This document shows positions 24,086 through 32,347 of a stretch of DNA of 64,000 nucleotides, piece by piece; position 1 is the stretch's first letter; each line of letters begins with the position of its first letter. This DNA is from Alcaligenaceae bacterium (lineage in GTDB: Bacteria; Pseudomonadota; Gammaproteobacteria; Burkholderiales; Burkholderiaceae_B): positions 124,001 through 188,000 of the forward strand of contig JACCEN010000015.1 of assembly GCA_013416435.1 (NCBI GenBank). Direction: 5' to 3'. The position numbers and the translations under genes were made by a program. The notes under the pieces were generated by a model. That model saw only the letters and a program-made list of their open reading frames with translations. It did no database searches and was not told the DNA's origin.

Positions 24086-25672
24086 TCAGGGCTGATCGGA
24101 ACCGAAGGCCTCCACCCAATGCGCGGTCGAGGCATCGTGATTCGGATCGACGGCCGACTCGCCCGCGAGCTCGGCGGTGATGCCCTTGGCCAGCACCTTA
24201 CCGTACTCCACGCCCCATTGATCGAAGGGGTTGATGCCCCAGACCACGCCCTGCACGAAAATCTTGTGTTCGTATAAAGCCAGCAGGGCGCCCAAGGTAT
24301 AAGGAGACAGCCTTGGCAGGACGATGAGGGTGGAGGGCCGCCCGCCCGGATGCACGCGATGCTTCGCCAGCCATTGGGCTTGGTCGCGATCCATGCCGCC
24401 CGCCAGGCATTCCGCCAGAGCGTCGTCGTACGACTTGCCCTTGAGCAACGCTTCGCGCTGTGCCAGGCAGTTTGCCAGCAGGCTGCGATGGTGGTCGGGC
24501 CAGCCGTGGTCGGCGTGCTGGCAAACGATGAAATCCACCGGCGCGCCTTCGCTGCCCTGATGCAGCCATTGGAAGAAGGTGTGTTGCGCGTCGGTGCCCG
24601 GCATGCCCCATACCGCCGGCCCGGTGGGCACGCCCACGGGTACGCCGGCCAGGTTGACCGACTTCCCCAGCGATTCCATTTCCAGCTGCTGAATATAGGG
24701 CACGAAATTGGACAGGCGAAAATCATAGGGCGCAATGTTCAAGGATCCATAGCCCAGCACGCTGCGATTGACGATCCCGGCCAGCGCCAACTGGATCGGC
24801 GCATTTTCTTCCAGCGGAGCTTGCTGGAAATGAGCGTCCATCGCGGCCGCGCCGGCCTGCATGCCGGCCACCACGTCCACGTTCACCGCCAGCGCCGTGG
24901 TCAGGCTTACTGCCGACCACAGGGAAAACCGGCCGCCGACCCAATCCCAAAGCTTGAAGATGTGGGCATCCGCAATGCCCCAGGCGCGCGCCACGTCGGG
25001 TCGCGCAGTAATAGCGACGACTTGATCGTAAGGGTTGGCAACGCCTGACGCCTGCAGCCATTCCAGGGCGCGGCGCCCATTCTGCAGTGTTTCCGCCGTG
25101 GTGAATGACTTTGAGGCCAGCACGATCAGGGTGTCGTGGGGATCCAGGCCGGCCAGACCGCCCTGGATTGCATGCCCGTCGATGTTGGCCACGAAGTGCA
25201 CATTGCGCCACGTGCCTGCATAGCCGAACGCGCCCACGGCCAGACGCACACCCCAGTCGCTGCCGCCGATCCCGATGTGCACGATGTTGCGCCAACGGCG
25301 CTCGGAGTCGGCCTGCCGCACGAATTCATTCAACCGACGGCGCTCGGCGGCGATCTCTTCGATGGGGGCCGGCGTGCGCAGGCTGGTGTGCCAGGCGGCG
25401 CGATTTTCGGTGACGTTGGCGATGCCGCCGTCGAGCAGGCACTGGCGCATGTCTGAAAAGTGGCGCGCCTGGAGGAGGGCGCCGGCCGCCGTGCGAAGTT
25501 CATCGGAGCAGACCTGCCCGCTGATGTCCATCTGGATTCCGGCGGCGTCGATCAGCCGTAGTTTTTTCGTATTGATGGCGGCGCGTTTGGCGGCGCCGCA
25601 AAATGCAGCCCATTCGGGCAGTTCCGGCAATGGGCGCACATCCGGTGCGTCGGTCAACGTAGAGTTAAGCAC
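24086..25672 (-). CDS. pgi: glucose-6-phosphate isomerase
   Basis: Phosphoglucose isomerase of 528 residues, interconverting glucose 6-phosphate and fructose 6-phosphate. Signature stretches are HIGIGGSDWGVRLA, SKSFTTAET, GGRFSLWSAVS (usually GGRYSLWS) and FDQWGVEYGK. The start is GTG at 25672 with AAGGA upstream. The last 16 bp (stop included) are duplicated 450 bp away. It also supplies fructose 6-phosphate and glucose phosphates for sugar nucleotide synthesis, but it lies far from the polysaccharide genes. Functional by all visible criteria. Confidence 0.96.
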   Translation of the reverse strand: MLNSTLTDAPDVRPLPELPEWAAFCGAAKRAAINTKKLRLIDAAGIQMDISGQVCSDELRTAAGALLQARHFSDMRQCLLDGGIANVTENRAAWHTSLRTPAPIEEIAAERRRLNEFVRQADSERRWRNIVHIGIGGSDWGVRLAVGAFGYAGTWRNVHFVANIDGHAIQGGLAGLDPHDTLIVLASKSFTTAETLQNGRRALEWLQASGVANPYDQVVAITARPDVARAWGIADAHIFKLWDWVGGRFSLWSAVSLTTALAVNVDVVAGMQAGAAAMDAHFQQAPLEENAPIQLALAGIVNRSVLGYGSLNIAPYDFRLSNFVPYIQQLEMESLGKSVNLAGVPVGVPTGPAVWGMPGTDAQHTFFQWLHQGSEGAPVDFIVCQHADHGWPDHHRSLLANCLAQREALLKGKSYDDALAECLAGGMDRDQAQWLAKHRVHPGGRPSTLIVLPRLSPYTLGALLALYEHKIFVQGVVWGINPFDQWGVEYGKVLAKGITAELAGESAVDPNHDASTAHWVEAFGSDQP

Positions 25673-25747
25673 GGGTTTCCTTACCAGAGGTAGACATTGA
25701 GCTTGATTGTACGTCTAGGGCCTGTTAACGCTAAAAGGTAGGCGGCA

Positions 25748-25964
25748 CTGGCCGTCCATTGGGGGGCAGACTAGGCGCGGGCGAGGCGGCGTGGTTGATC
25801 CACGCAAGGAGCCCGCAACAACGCATGCCCCCCAATGGACGGCCAGCCCGAAGGGTGAACGCGAAAACCGTCGCCCTCCTGCGTTGCGAATGCTCGTCGG
25901 GGGCCCGCCACGACTGCGCTTCGCGCCTTGTTGTTCAACGGTTTTCGTGTTCATGCCGTCTAGA
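25748..25964. mobile_element. inverted-repeat element inserted at the 3' end of the AtoE-type gene
   Basis: CTGGCCGTCCATTGGGGGGC (plus A) at 25748-25768 is repeated as a perfect reverse complement at 25826-25846. Between them is the hairpin GCGTGG-TTGAT-CCACGC. A second pair, TGAACGCGAAAACCGT (25856-25871) and ACGGTTTTCGTGTTCA, matches at 15 of 16 positions. Homology of the transporter gene stops where this element begins. No transposase is inside; a MITE or decayed insertion is the best reading. Confidence 0.65.
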
Positions 25965-27173
25965 CACGGCCATGATGGCCACGGAAGGATCTACGCCCAG
26001 CTTTTGGGCCGCATCCAGCATGATGGGCCCTTGAACGGCGAACTGGCCTCCACCGGACGGGACGAAAAAGTTGACGATGCCGGCGGACAGGAATGACAGC
26101 ACGCCAAAGGTCTGGGCCGTGGCGACCGAAACGAACGCGTCTGAAAACAGGACGATCAGACCGCTTTCTTTCATGATGCCCAATATGCCGGCGTATAGCG
26201 GAAACTGAAGCAAGATCTCGCCCACGCTGGAAGCGGCGTTCCGCGTCAGGTGAATGAGTTCGATCACGTTCTTGGAAAACAGCAGCACCAAAGTCAGCAG
26301 CGACCAGTTCACGATATCCAGTGTGATGCTGCCGCCGCGGGAGAAATGAATGACCAGGTAAGCAAGCAATGCCAGCCCAAACAAAAACACCAAGATCCGA
26401 GAGGCGTCCATGCGGTCGCCGGGCGTGACAATGTCGTAGTCGATGTTGGCGGTTTGTTCCGAACCCACGTCGGCGGGAAGTTCGTAGATGCGCGCTTCGT
26501 CTTTGGGCGCGACCAGCCAGAACAAGAGCCCGCATACGACGATGACCAGCACCGTGGCAATGAGGTTCCAGGGCGCGAAGATCGTTTCAGACACGGGAAC
26601 GATCTGCCCGCCCAGCGACTTCGAGAGGAAGGAGCCCTCGGTAGCAGCCGTCAGCGGACCGGAACCGGAATAACCCATGTGCCAGACGATGAAGCCCGAA
26701 TACCCTGCGGCGACCAGTAGCGGGAAGTGCAGCTTCATGCCGCGCTCGCGCCCCTGCACCGCCACTTCCCGTGCCAGCACGGCGCCGGCGATAAGACCCA
26801 GCCCCCAAACGAAAAAGCACAGCACGGCGCTGACCACAAAAATGAAGGTATAAGCGCTTGCCGGCCTGGACGGTATCCGCGCCAGCGCAATCAGGACCTT
26901 ACGCACCGGCCCGGTATTGGCCAGAATGTGGCCCAGCAGCAGAATCAGGCACATTTGCGTCATGAACGCCAGAATGCCCGACAGGCCGTTGCCCCAATGG
27001 CGCACCGTATCGACTGCCGAAGTGTCCGTCAGGAAGACGGCCAACAGCGCGACGATGAGGGTCAGGGCCAGGGCGAAGGTCATGGCTGAGGGAATCCACC
27101 TTTCCAGAAAATTATTCACCGGCCCCATCAAACCGGACGACGACGAGCTCACGATACTGTGTTGTTTAGACAT
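25935..27173 (-). pseudogene. AtoE-type short-chain fatty acid transporter, 3'-truncated
   Basis: Reads as a 412-residue membrane protein of the AtoE (short-chain fatty acid:H+ symporter) family, with about ten helices and family motifs GHILANTGPVRK, GLGLIAGAVLAREV, MGYSGSGPLTAA and FFVPSGGGQFAVQGPI. Family members continue after VAIMAV with a conserved segment rich in W, N and P and one or two more helices, about 440-470 residues in total. Here the protein instead ends with SRRHEHENR, which is translated from the inverted-repeat element at 25748-25964. It is probably non-functional or impaired. The ATG is at 27173, and the molybdopterin enzyme gene lies 29 bp upstream on the same strand. Confidence 0.75.
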
Positions 27174-27202
27174 TGAATTGCCTTTTGTTTATAGGGTTTA
27201 AA

Positions 27203-30200
27203 TCAGGCGTCCAGCACCAAGTCGCTGGCCGGAATGGCCTGACAGGTCAGACAGACATCAGGATCATCCGGTTCGGCGCCGTGCAAATGACGGACCTGTC
27301 CGGATACGATACTAACCGCGCAGCTTTCGCATTGGCCGACTCGGCAGCCGCTAGGCAAAGACAGCCCCAGCTTTTCCGCAAATCCGAGCAAACTCCCCTG
27401 GTCGGCCGTCCAGGTCTCCTTCCGCCCGCCGGATTTCTTGAAACACACCTCGAAAACCCCGCTGGTGTTCGGGTCGACAACCACCGGCGAGCGGAAAACT
27501 TCATTGAAAATGTCGAAGGCCGGAACGCCGCGCGCGATGAGCCCGGCGCGCAGCGCATCCATCATTGGCGGTGGCCCGCACATGTAGAAGCGTGCCCGCG
27601 CTTCGATCAGCGCATCCGACACCACACCGGAATCCATGAAGGCAGGCGGGCCTTGATCTTGCGCCAAGGGCGCGCTGTAGTATTCATGGACCGTCAATTT
27701 CGGCAAGCTGCGCCGCAAGGCCTCCAGCCGTCGTGCATAGGCCTTCGCCGCACTGTTGCGGTTGGCATAATGCAGCCATACTTCCGGCATGTCGCCGGCC
27801 TGCGCCAACGTCTCCAAATAAGACAAGAAGGGCGTGATGCCGATGCCGCCGGCGAATAAAACGATGGGTTGCGGCGACGACTCCGGCAAAATGAAGCGCC
27901 CGGCGGGGGATCCAATCCGGATCTTGGCTCCCGCCCGAGCCCGGGAATGCAAATGGCCGGACAGCGCACCTTGCCATTCCGCGCCTGACTCGTCCACCCC
28001 TTGTTGCAGACGAACCGCAATCCGGTACGAGTGCCGTTCCCCGCACCGCGCGGCGGCGATGAGCGAATAGCTGCGTGTCAGTGGCGGGCCGCCCTCGGGC
28101 GTCAGTTCAACGGCAATGTGCTGACCGGGCCGGTAATCAGGCAGCGTGCCGCCGTCATCCGGCGACAAGCCGATCTCCAGCACCCCGTCGGCGACCGGCG
28201 TCAGTGATGAAATGTGGAAATCGCGCCATCCCTTCCAGCCTTGCGGCGCCTGGACCGGCTCGCGCGCGACACGGCAAGGGAAGTGGCGCATGGGCACCGA
28301 GCCACTGATCGGGTCTTCCTGGTCTGCGGAAATCAGACCGTTGTAATTGCTATTGCGCTCGCCGCTGACCGGGTAGCCGGGTTCGCCCAGTTCGGGGCAT
28401 GCCTGCCACCACCCATAGTCGGCGTAGACGACTTCCTTCATCAACTGTGGATCAAGCGTCGCCACGAACCGCGCCGAGCCCGCCGGCGTGTCGATGCGCA
28501 TCCAGTCGCCGTCCTCGATACCCAGGTCGGCGGCCAGCTGGCCGCTGATGATGGCTTCCGGCACAGGTGATCGCTTGCGCAGCGACGCGGCGGATCGGTG
28601 CTGGCTATGGCAGTAATAGCCGCTTTTGCGCGAGGTAAGCGTATACGGATACGCCGAATGGCGACCACCCGCATCGATAAGCCGATTTTCCCGGTGCTGC
28701 GGCAAGGGGTCGTAACCATGGCGCAACAACTGCTCGGAGTACAGCTCGACGCGCCGTGTTTCCGTGTCGAATCCCGCCGCTGTGGGCGGCTGCGTAGGCT
28801 GCTCAGTGCCGTGCACCGGCAGGCTGTACTTCTTGTCCCGATGCGTCAGGTGCGGATTCAGGGTGTGGTTGTCAGCTCGACGCAAATCGGCAACGGTAAT
28901 GCCCGATGGAGACAGCTGATGATTCCAGGCGCGCTCCAGGCTGCCATTGAAGAAGTTGTCCCCCATGCCCAGCCTGCACGCCAGATCGAACACGATGTCG
29001 TTGTCCGACCGGGACTCGCCGCGCGGCGTCACCATCCGTGGTCGCAGCTGCACGTGCTCTTGGGCCTCTTTGCTGATCTCGAACCCTATGCGCAAGCCCT
29101 CGCGCTCCCACGGCGTGTTGACCGGCAGAAAAATATCGGCGTACCGGGCGGACGGCGTGTCGAACAAATCGCAATGCACATGAAATTCCAAGCGCTCGAA
29201 TGCAGCTTGGGCCATGCGTGTATCGCCCTGGGACGACAGCTGGTTCGTCCCGAAGCCCATATAGGCCCTGACCCGATAGGGCCGACCGGTCAGTATGGCC
29301 TGGTACAAGTCGCGAGCCGTCACCCATCCCATGGCCGGCGGACCCAGCGGCTTTTCTTTAAGCCCCAATGCCTTGGCGCGCTGCGTAGCAGGAATCAGAT
29401 CCAGGCCATTGACCGCCAAGGTCGGCAGCCGGGGATACAGGCGGTTCCCGCCGGGCACATCGAAACTGCCGGTCAAGGCGTACAGGATGGCGATCGCGCG
29501 TTCGGTTTGCGTGGCGTTAACGCTTTGTGCAACGCCTGACCAGGCGTGATAAGCCACCGCCTTGCTTTGCGCGAACAAATCCGCGGCAGACCTTAGAGCC
29601 GCTTCCGGCACGCCGGTTATCGCCGCCACACGTTCCGGTGAATAGTCGCTGCAACGTTGAACGAGCCGTTCGAACACCGGCACGCAGCGTATGGGTCCGC
29701 CCTGAACCATGACGGTGAATTCGCCGCGCAAGGCACAGCTTTCAAGCAGCTGCGCCTGCGGCGCAACACGGGTGTCCAGCCGCGCAGCGTGCCCCTTGCG
29801 GTCGTCCCAGACCACCCATGCATCGTCCGAAGGATCGTCCGGAAAAACCTCGCTCGCGCGCAGCAAGCGCCCGGTGTCGCAACGCAGCAGCAATGGCGCG
29901 TTCGTCCAGCTGCGAATGAAGTCGTGGTTGTAGCGCCCGCTTTGCAGCAGCAGGTTGACCAGGCCCATCGCCAGCGCGGCGTCGGTGCCGGGCCTGACTT
30001 GCAGCCAGGCGTCCGCGTCGGCGGCAAGCGCGGTGCGACGTGGGTCCACGACAAGCAAACGCGCGCCCGCACGGCGCCCTGCTGCGATTGCATTGGCCTG
30101 AGCCAGCCAGGTATTGGTCGGGTTGTGGCCCCACAACAAAATCAAATCGGCGTTGGAATAGTCGGCGACCGGAATACCGCAGCCATAGGTGAAGACGTGG

Positions 30201-30646
30201 GCGAAGTCTTTGTGCCAGTTGCATACTTCGGTGCCATAGGCAATGTTGGGGCTGCCAAAGGACCGCACGAAGCGCTCGATCCAATCTATGCTGTCCGAGA
30301 GCGGCGTACCGCTGGGCGTGGTTACGCCAAAGGCCACGGATTCCGCGCCGCTTTCTTCCCGTATCTTTAAAAAACGCGCCGCGATTTCACTGAGCGCTTC
30401 ATCCCAACTGATTCTTTTCCAGCCCGGGTCGGCCGCGCCCTTGGGCCGGGTTCGGCGCATGGGATGCAGAATGCGATGCGGACTGTGCACGAGCTCGGGC
30501 GCCGCGCGACCCTTGGTGCACATTGCCTGACCGGTTGGATGGCTGGTATCGGGTTCGACACGGACCAAAGCGTCATTGAGCACGGTGTTGATCGTGCCGC
30601 AGCGCGATCGGCATAACGTACAGTAACCGTGTATGTGCTGGGACAT
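27203..30646 (-). CDS. molybdopterin oxidoreductase fused to ferredoxin reductase and [2Fe-2S] domains
   Basis: 1147-residue cytoplasmic protein with an unusual domain chain. The N-terminal [4Fe-4S] motif uses Cys9, Cys12, Cys16 and Cys43. A molybdopterin oxidoreductase domain follows, with Cys142 in GTEVCNWHKD a candidate Mo ligand, then a molybdopterin dinucleotide-binding domain (about 640-780). An FNR-type FAD domain (about 810-930, with TRSYSLIAA) and an NAD domain (LFAGGIGITPF) come next. The C-terminal plant-type [2Fe-2S] domain has CRVGQCESC and a later CLTC. The back half resembles phthalate dioxygenase reductases, so NAD(P)H electrons could be passed internally to the Mo site. Substrate unknown. 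No Tat signal. Divergent LysR at 30765. Confidence 0.87.
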   Translation of the reverse strand: MSQHIHGYCTLCRSRCGTINTVLNDALVRVEPDTSHPTGQAMCTKGRAAPELVHSPHRILHPMRRTRPKGAADPGWKRISWDEALSEIAARFLKIREESGAESVAFGVTTPSGTPLSDSIDWIERFVRSFGSPNIAYGTEVCNWHKDFAHVFTYGCGIPVADYSNADLILLWGHNPTNTWLAQANAIAAGRRAGARLLVVDPRRTALAADADAWLQVRPGTDAALAMGLVNLLLQSGRYNHDFIRSWTNAPLLLRCDTGRLLRASEVFPDDPSDDAWVVWDDRKGHAARLDTRVAPQAQLLESCALRGEFTVMVQGGPIRCVPVFERLVQRCSDYSPERVAAITGVPEAALRSAADLFAQSKAVAYHAWSGVAQSVNATQTERAIAILYALTGSFDVPGGNRLYPRLPTLAVNGLDLIPATQRAKALGLKEKPLGPPAMGWVTARDLYQAILTGRPYRVRAYMGFGTNQLSSQGDTRMAQAAFERLEFHVHCDLFDTPSARYADIFLPVNTPWEREGLRIGFEISKEAQEHVQLRPRMVTPRGESRSDNDIVFDLACRLGMGDNFFNGSLERAWNHQLSPSGITVADLRRADNHTLNPHLTHRDKKYSLPVHGTEQPTQPPTAAGFDTETRRVELYSEQLLRHGYDPLPQHRENRLIDAGGRHSAYPYTLTSRKSGYYCHSQHRSAASLRKRSPVPEAIISGQLAADLGIEDGDWMRIDTPAGSARFVATLDPQLMKEVVYADYGWWQACPELGEPGYPVSGERNSNYNGLISADQEDPISGSVPMRHFPCRVAREPVQAPQGWKGWRDFHISSLTPVADGVLEIGLSPDDGGTLPDYRPGQHIAVELTPEGGPPLTRSYSLIAAARCGERHSYRIAVRLQQGVDESGAEWQGALSGHLHSRARAGAKIRIGSPAGRFILPESSPQPIVLFAGGIGITPFLSYLETLAQAGDMPEVWLHYANRNSAAKAYARRLEALRRSLPKLTVHEYYSAPLAQDQGPPAFMDSGVVSDALIEARARFYMCGPPPMMDALRAGLIARGVPAFDIFNEVFRSPVVVDPNTSGVFEVCFKKSGGRKETWTADQGSLLGFAEKLGLSLPSGCRVGQCESCAVSIVSGQVRHLHGAEPDDPDVCLTCQAIPASDLVLDA

Positions 30647-30716
30647 GGCGCAAGTGCAATGATTGGTTGCAAAGCCCTAATGCTAAAAGTTTCTTTAATT
30701 TATTGCTAATATATAT

Positions 30717-30745
30717 TATATAAAAAGCAAAATAGAAATTTTCAA
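30717..30745 (-). promoter_or_regulatory. predicted promoter of the molybdopterin fusion gene
   Basis: Minus strand: -35 TTGAAA (30745-30740), 17-bp spacer, -10 TATATA (30722-30717), in a markedly AT-rich divergent spacer shared with the LysR gene. Confidence 0.6.
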
Positions 30746-30764
30746 TACCTGGCTCAAGGTGGAC

Positions 30765-31676
30765 ATGAAGCTCACGCTCCGGCAATGCGAATACTTTCTG
30801 GCGCTGGCGCAAACGGGGCAGGTATCCAAGTCCGCGCTGCGCTGCAATGTGTCGCAATCGTCGGTGACGATTGCCCTACGCGCCCTGGAACGCAGTCTCG
30901 ATGTCCCGCTGTTCGTCCGCCACGCCAAGGGGCTGCGGCTCACCGAAGCAGGCGAGCGTTTCGTTCACCACGCGCGCCATGTCATCAATGCCGCGAACCG
31001 GGCGGTTGAAGACATACAGGCCACGCCCAGCGACATCAGCGGGCGATTAAAAGTAGGGGTAACGGAAACCATCTCGGCGTACCTGGCGCCAACCGTGCTT
31101 GCCAGCGCCGAACAACGGTTTCCCGGCTTGAAGATCCAATTGATCGAAGACAGCCGGCCCGACATAGAACAGGGGCTGGCGTCGGGCGCCATCGACTTCG
31201 CGTTGTTGATCGTCTCCAATCTGGCGCACGTCGACAACCTGGAATATCACACGGTGCTGAAGTCGCCTCGCCGGCTTTGGACGCATGCCGACCATCCCTT
31301 GCAGCAAAAGCCGAAAATCAGTTTGCGCGACATCGCCAAGCTTGATTTCATCTTGCTGGACATGGACGAACACATCGACACCATGCGCAAGTATTGGGGC
31401 CACCACCAGTTGAAGCCGCGTATCGGCTTCCAAAGCAAGTCGCTGGAGGCGGTACGCAGCCTGGTGGCATACGGGAAAGGCGTAACCATTCTTTCCGACC
31501 TGGTCTACAGGCCGTGGTCGTTGGAGGGTAGGAGGCTGTTGCGGCGAGATGTTGCCGAAGCCATCCCATCGATGGACATCGGCGGCGTGTGGCGCAGGGG
31601 CGACCAGCACGGGCGCAAACGTGAAGCGCTGCTACGGGTCATCAACGCTTCGGTAAAGGCGACGGCCAACGAGTAA
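30765..31676 (+). CDS. LysR family transcriptional regulator
   Basis: LysR regulator of 303 residues. HTH is at residues 5-60 (GQVSKSALRCNVSQSSVTIA, then LERSLDVPLFVRH), and the effector domain starts about residue 88 (GRLKVGVTETISAYLAP). ATG 30765 has AAGGTGG just upstream; GTG 30759 is an alternative two codons longer. It is divergent from the molybdopterin fusion gene and the damaged AtoE-type transporter gene, its likely targets. Confidence 0.92.
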   Translation: MKLTLRQCEYFLALAQTGQVSKSALRCNVSQSSVTIALRALERSLDVPLFVRHAKGLRLTEAGERFVHHARHVINAANRAVEDIQATPSDISGRLKVGVTETISAYLAPTVLASAEQRFPGLKIQLIEDSRPDIEQGLASGAIDFALLIVSNLAHVDNLEYHTVLKSPRRLWTHADHPLQQKPKISLRDIAKLDFILLDMDEHIDTMRKYWGHHQLKPRIGFQSKSLEAVRSLVAYGKGVTILSDLVYRPWSLEGRRLLRRDVAEAIPSMDIGGVWRRGDQHGRKREALLRVINASVKATANE

Positions 31677-31690
31677 GCCGCTTTTGCGGT

Positions 31691-31948
31691 TTAGCGGCGA
31701 CGACGCGTAACGGCACCGGCAGGGCGTCCGGCGATATGGCGGAAGGTGATGCGACCCTTGGACAGATCATAGGGGGACATTTCCAGCGAGACCTTGTCGC
31801 CCGCGAGGATGCGGATGTGGTGTTTGCGCATTTTGCCGCCGGTGTACGCGACGACGGGGTGACCGTTATCAAGCGTGACGCGAAAGCGGGAATCGGGCAA
31901 CACTTCGGTAACGAGTCCAGACATTTCAATCAATTCTTCTTTGGCCAT
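31691..31948 (-). CDS. infA: translation initiation factor IF-1
   Basis: IF-1 of 85 residues, an S1/OB-fold protein that binds the 30S A site. Typical sequence: [47 protein letters not shown]. It is about 13 residues longer than the 72-residue E. coli form, with an Arg-rich tail TRRRR, as in the extra IF-1 paralogues of betaproteobacteria. ATG 31948 has GAGGAT upstream. It stands alone, not in a ribosomal protein operon, behind a structured leader with a terminator-like hairpin. Confidence 0.93.
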   Translation of the reverse strand: MAKEELIEMSGLVTEVLPDSRFRVTLDNGHPVVAYTGGKMRKHHIRILAGDKVSLEMSPYDLSKGRITFRHIAGRPAGAVTRRRR

Positions 31949-32347
31949 GGATCTATCCTCATAAAAACATAAAAAAAGCACTGGGCCGGACGAGCGAAGG
32001 CATCCGGACAAACCGCGTTGCGGTCGATGGCGATAAGTGCTTCGTGACGCCAAGTTGGCGTTTTTGCTGCGCTTCAGGGAAGCGTGTATGGAGCAACCAA
32101 CGGCGCGTTGCAGCTGCGCACGCAGGTGACGTGAAAGGTGGCGAGGCCGCGAAATGCGGGCGAGGGCCTGTGTTCAGCAAGTCGATGATATCACAGCATT
32201 ACTATCAGGTCGAGCTTTTTTCAATAGGCGTTATTCCTAGGGGCCAAGCTCTGTACAGAGGCCAAGCGCAGCAACGAACATATCTGTTATTAACGAATAC
32301 AAAAAAATGCCGCGCTGATTGGCGCGGCGCACGAAGGAGACAACCCC
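31949..32347. other. 399-bp divergent non-coding region upstream of infA and the FAD dehydrogenase
   Basis: Contains the infA leader structure (31971-32042, minus strand) and, just before the FAD dehydrogenase ribosome site, a perfect hairpin GCCGCGC-TGATTG-GCGCGGC at 32309-32328 preceded by an A-tract. No gene is seen in the remainder. Confidence 0.7.
31971..32042 (-). terminator. terminator-like attenuator hairpin in infA leader
   Basis: On the minus strand AAGCACTT (32042-32035) pairs with AGTGCTT followed by further T residues (31982-31971), enclosing about 50 nt with an internal ACCGC-AAC-GCGGT stem. It ends only 22 bp before the infA ATG, and no gene lies upstream on that strand, so it is more likely an attenuator or thermosensor leader than a gene-end terminator. 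Confidence 0.5.

Noticed and set aside
25715-25954. 79-codon minus-strand frame as a hypothetical gene
   Set aside because: It lies wholly within the inverted-repeat element, has no ribosome site and shows no recognisable motif.
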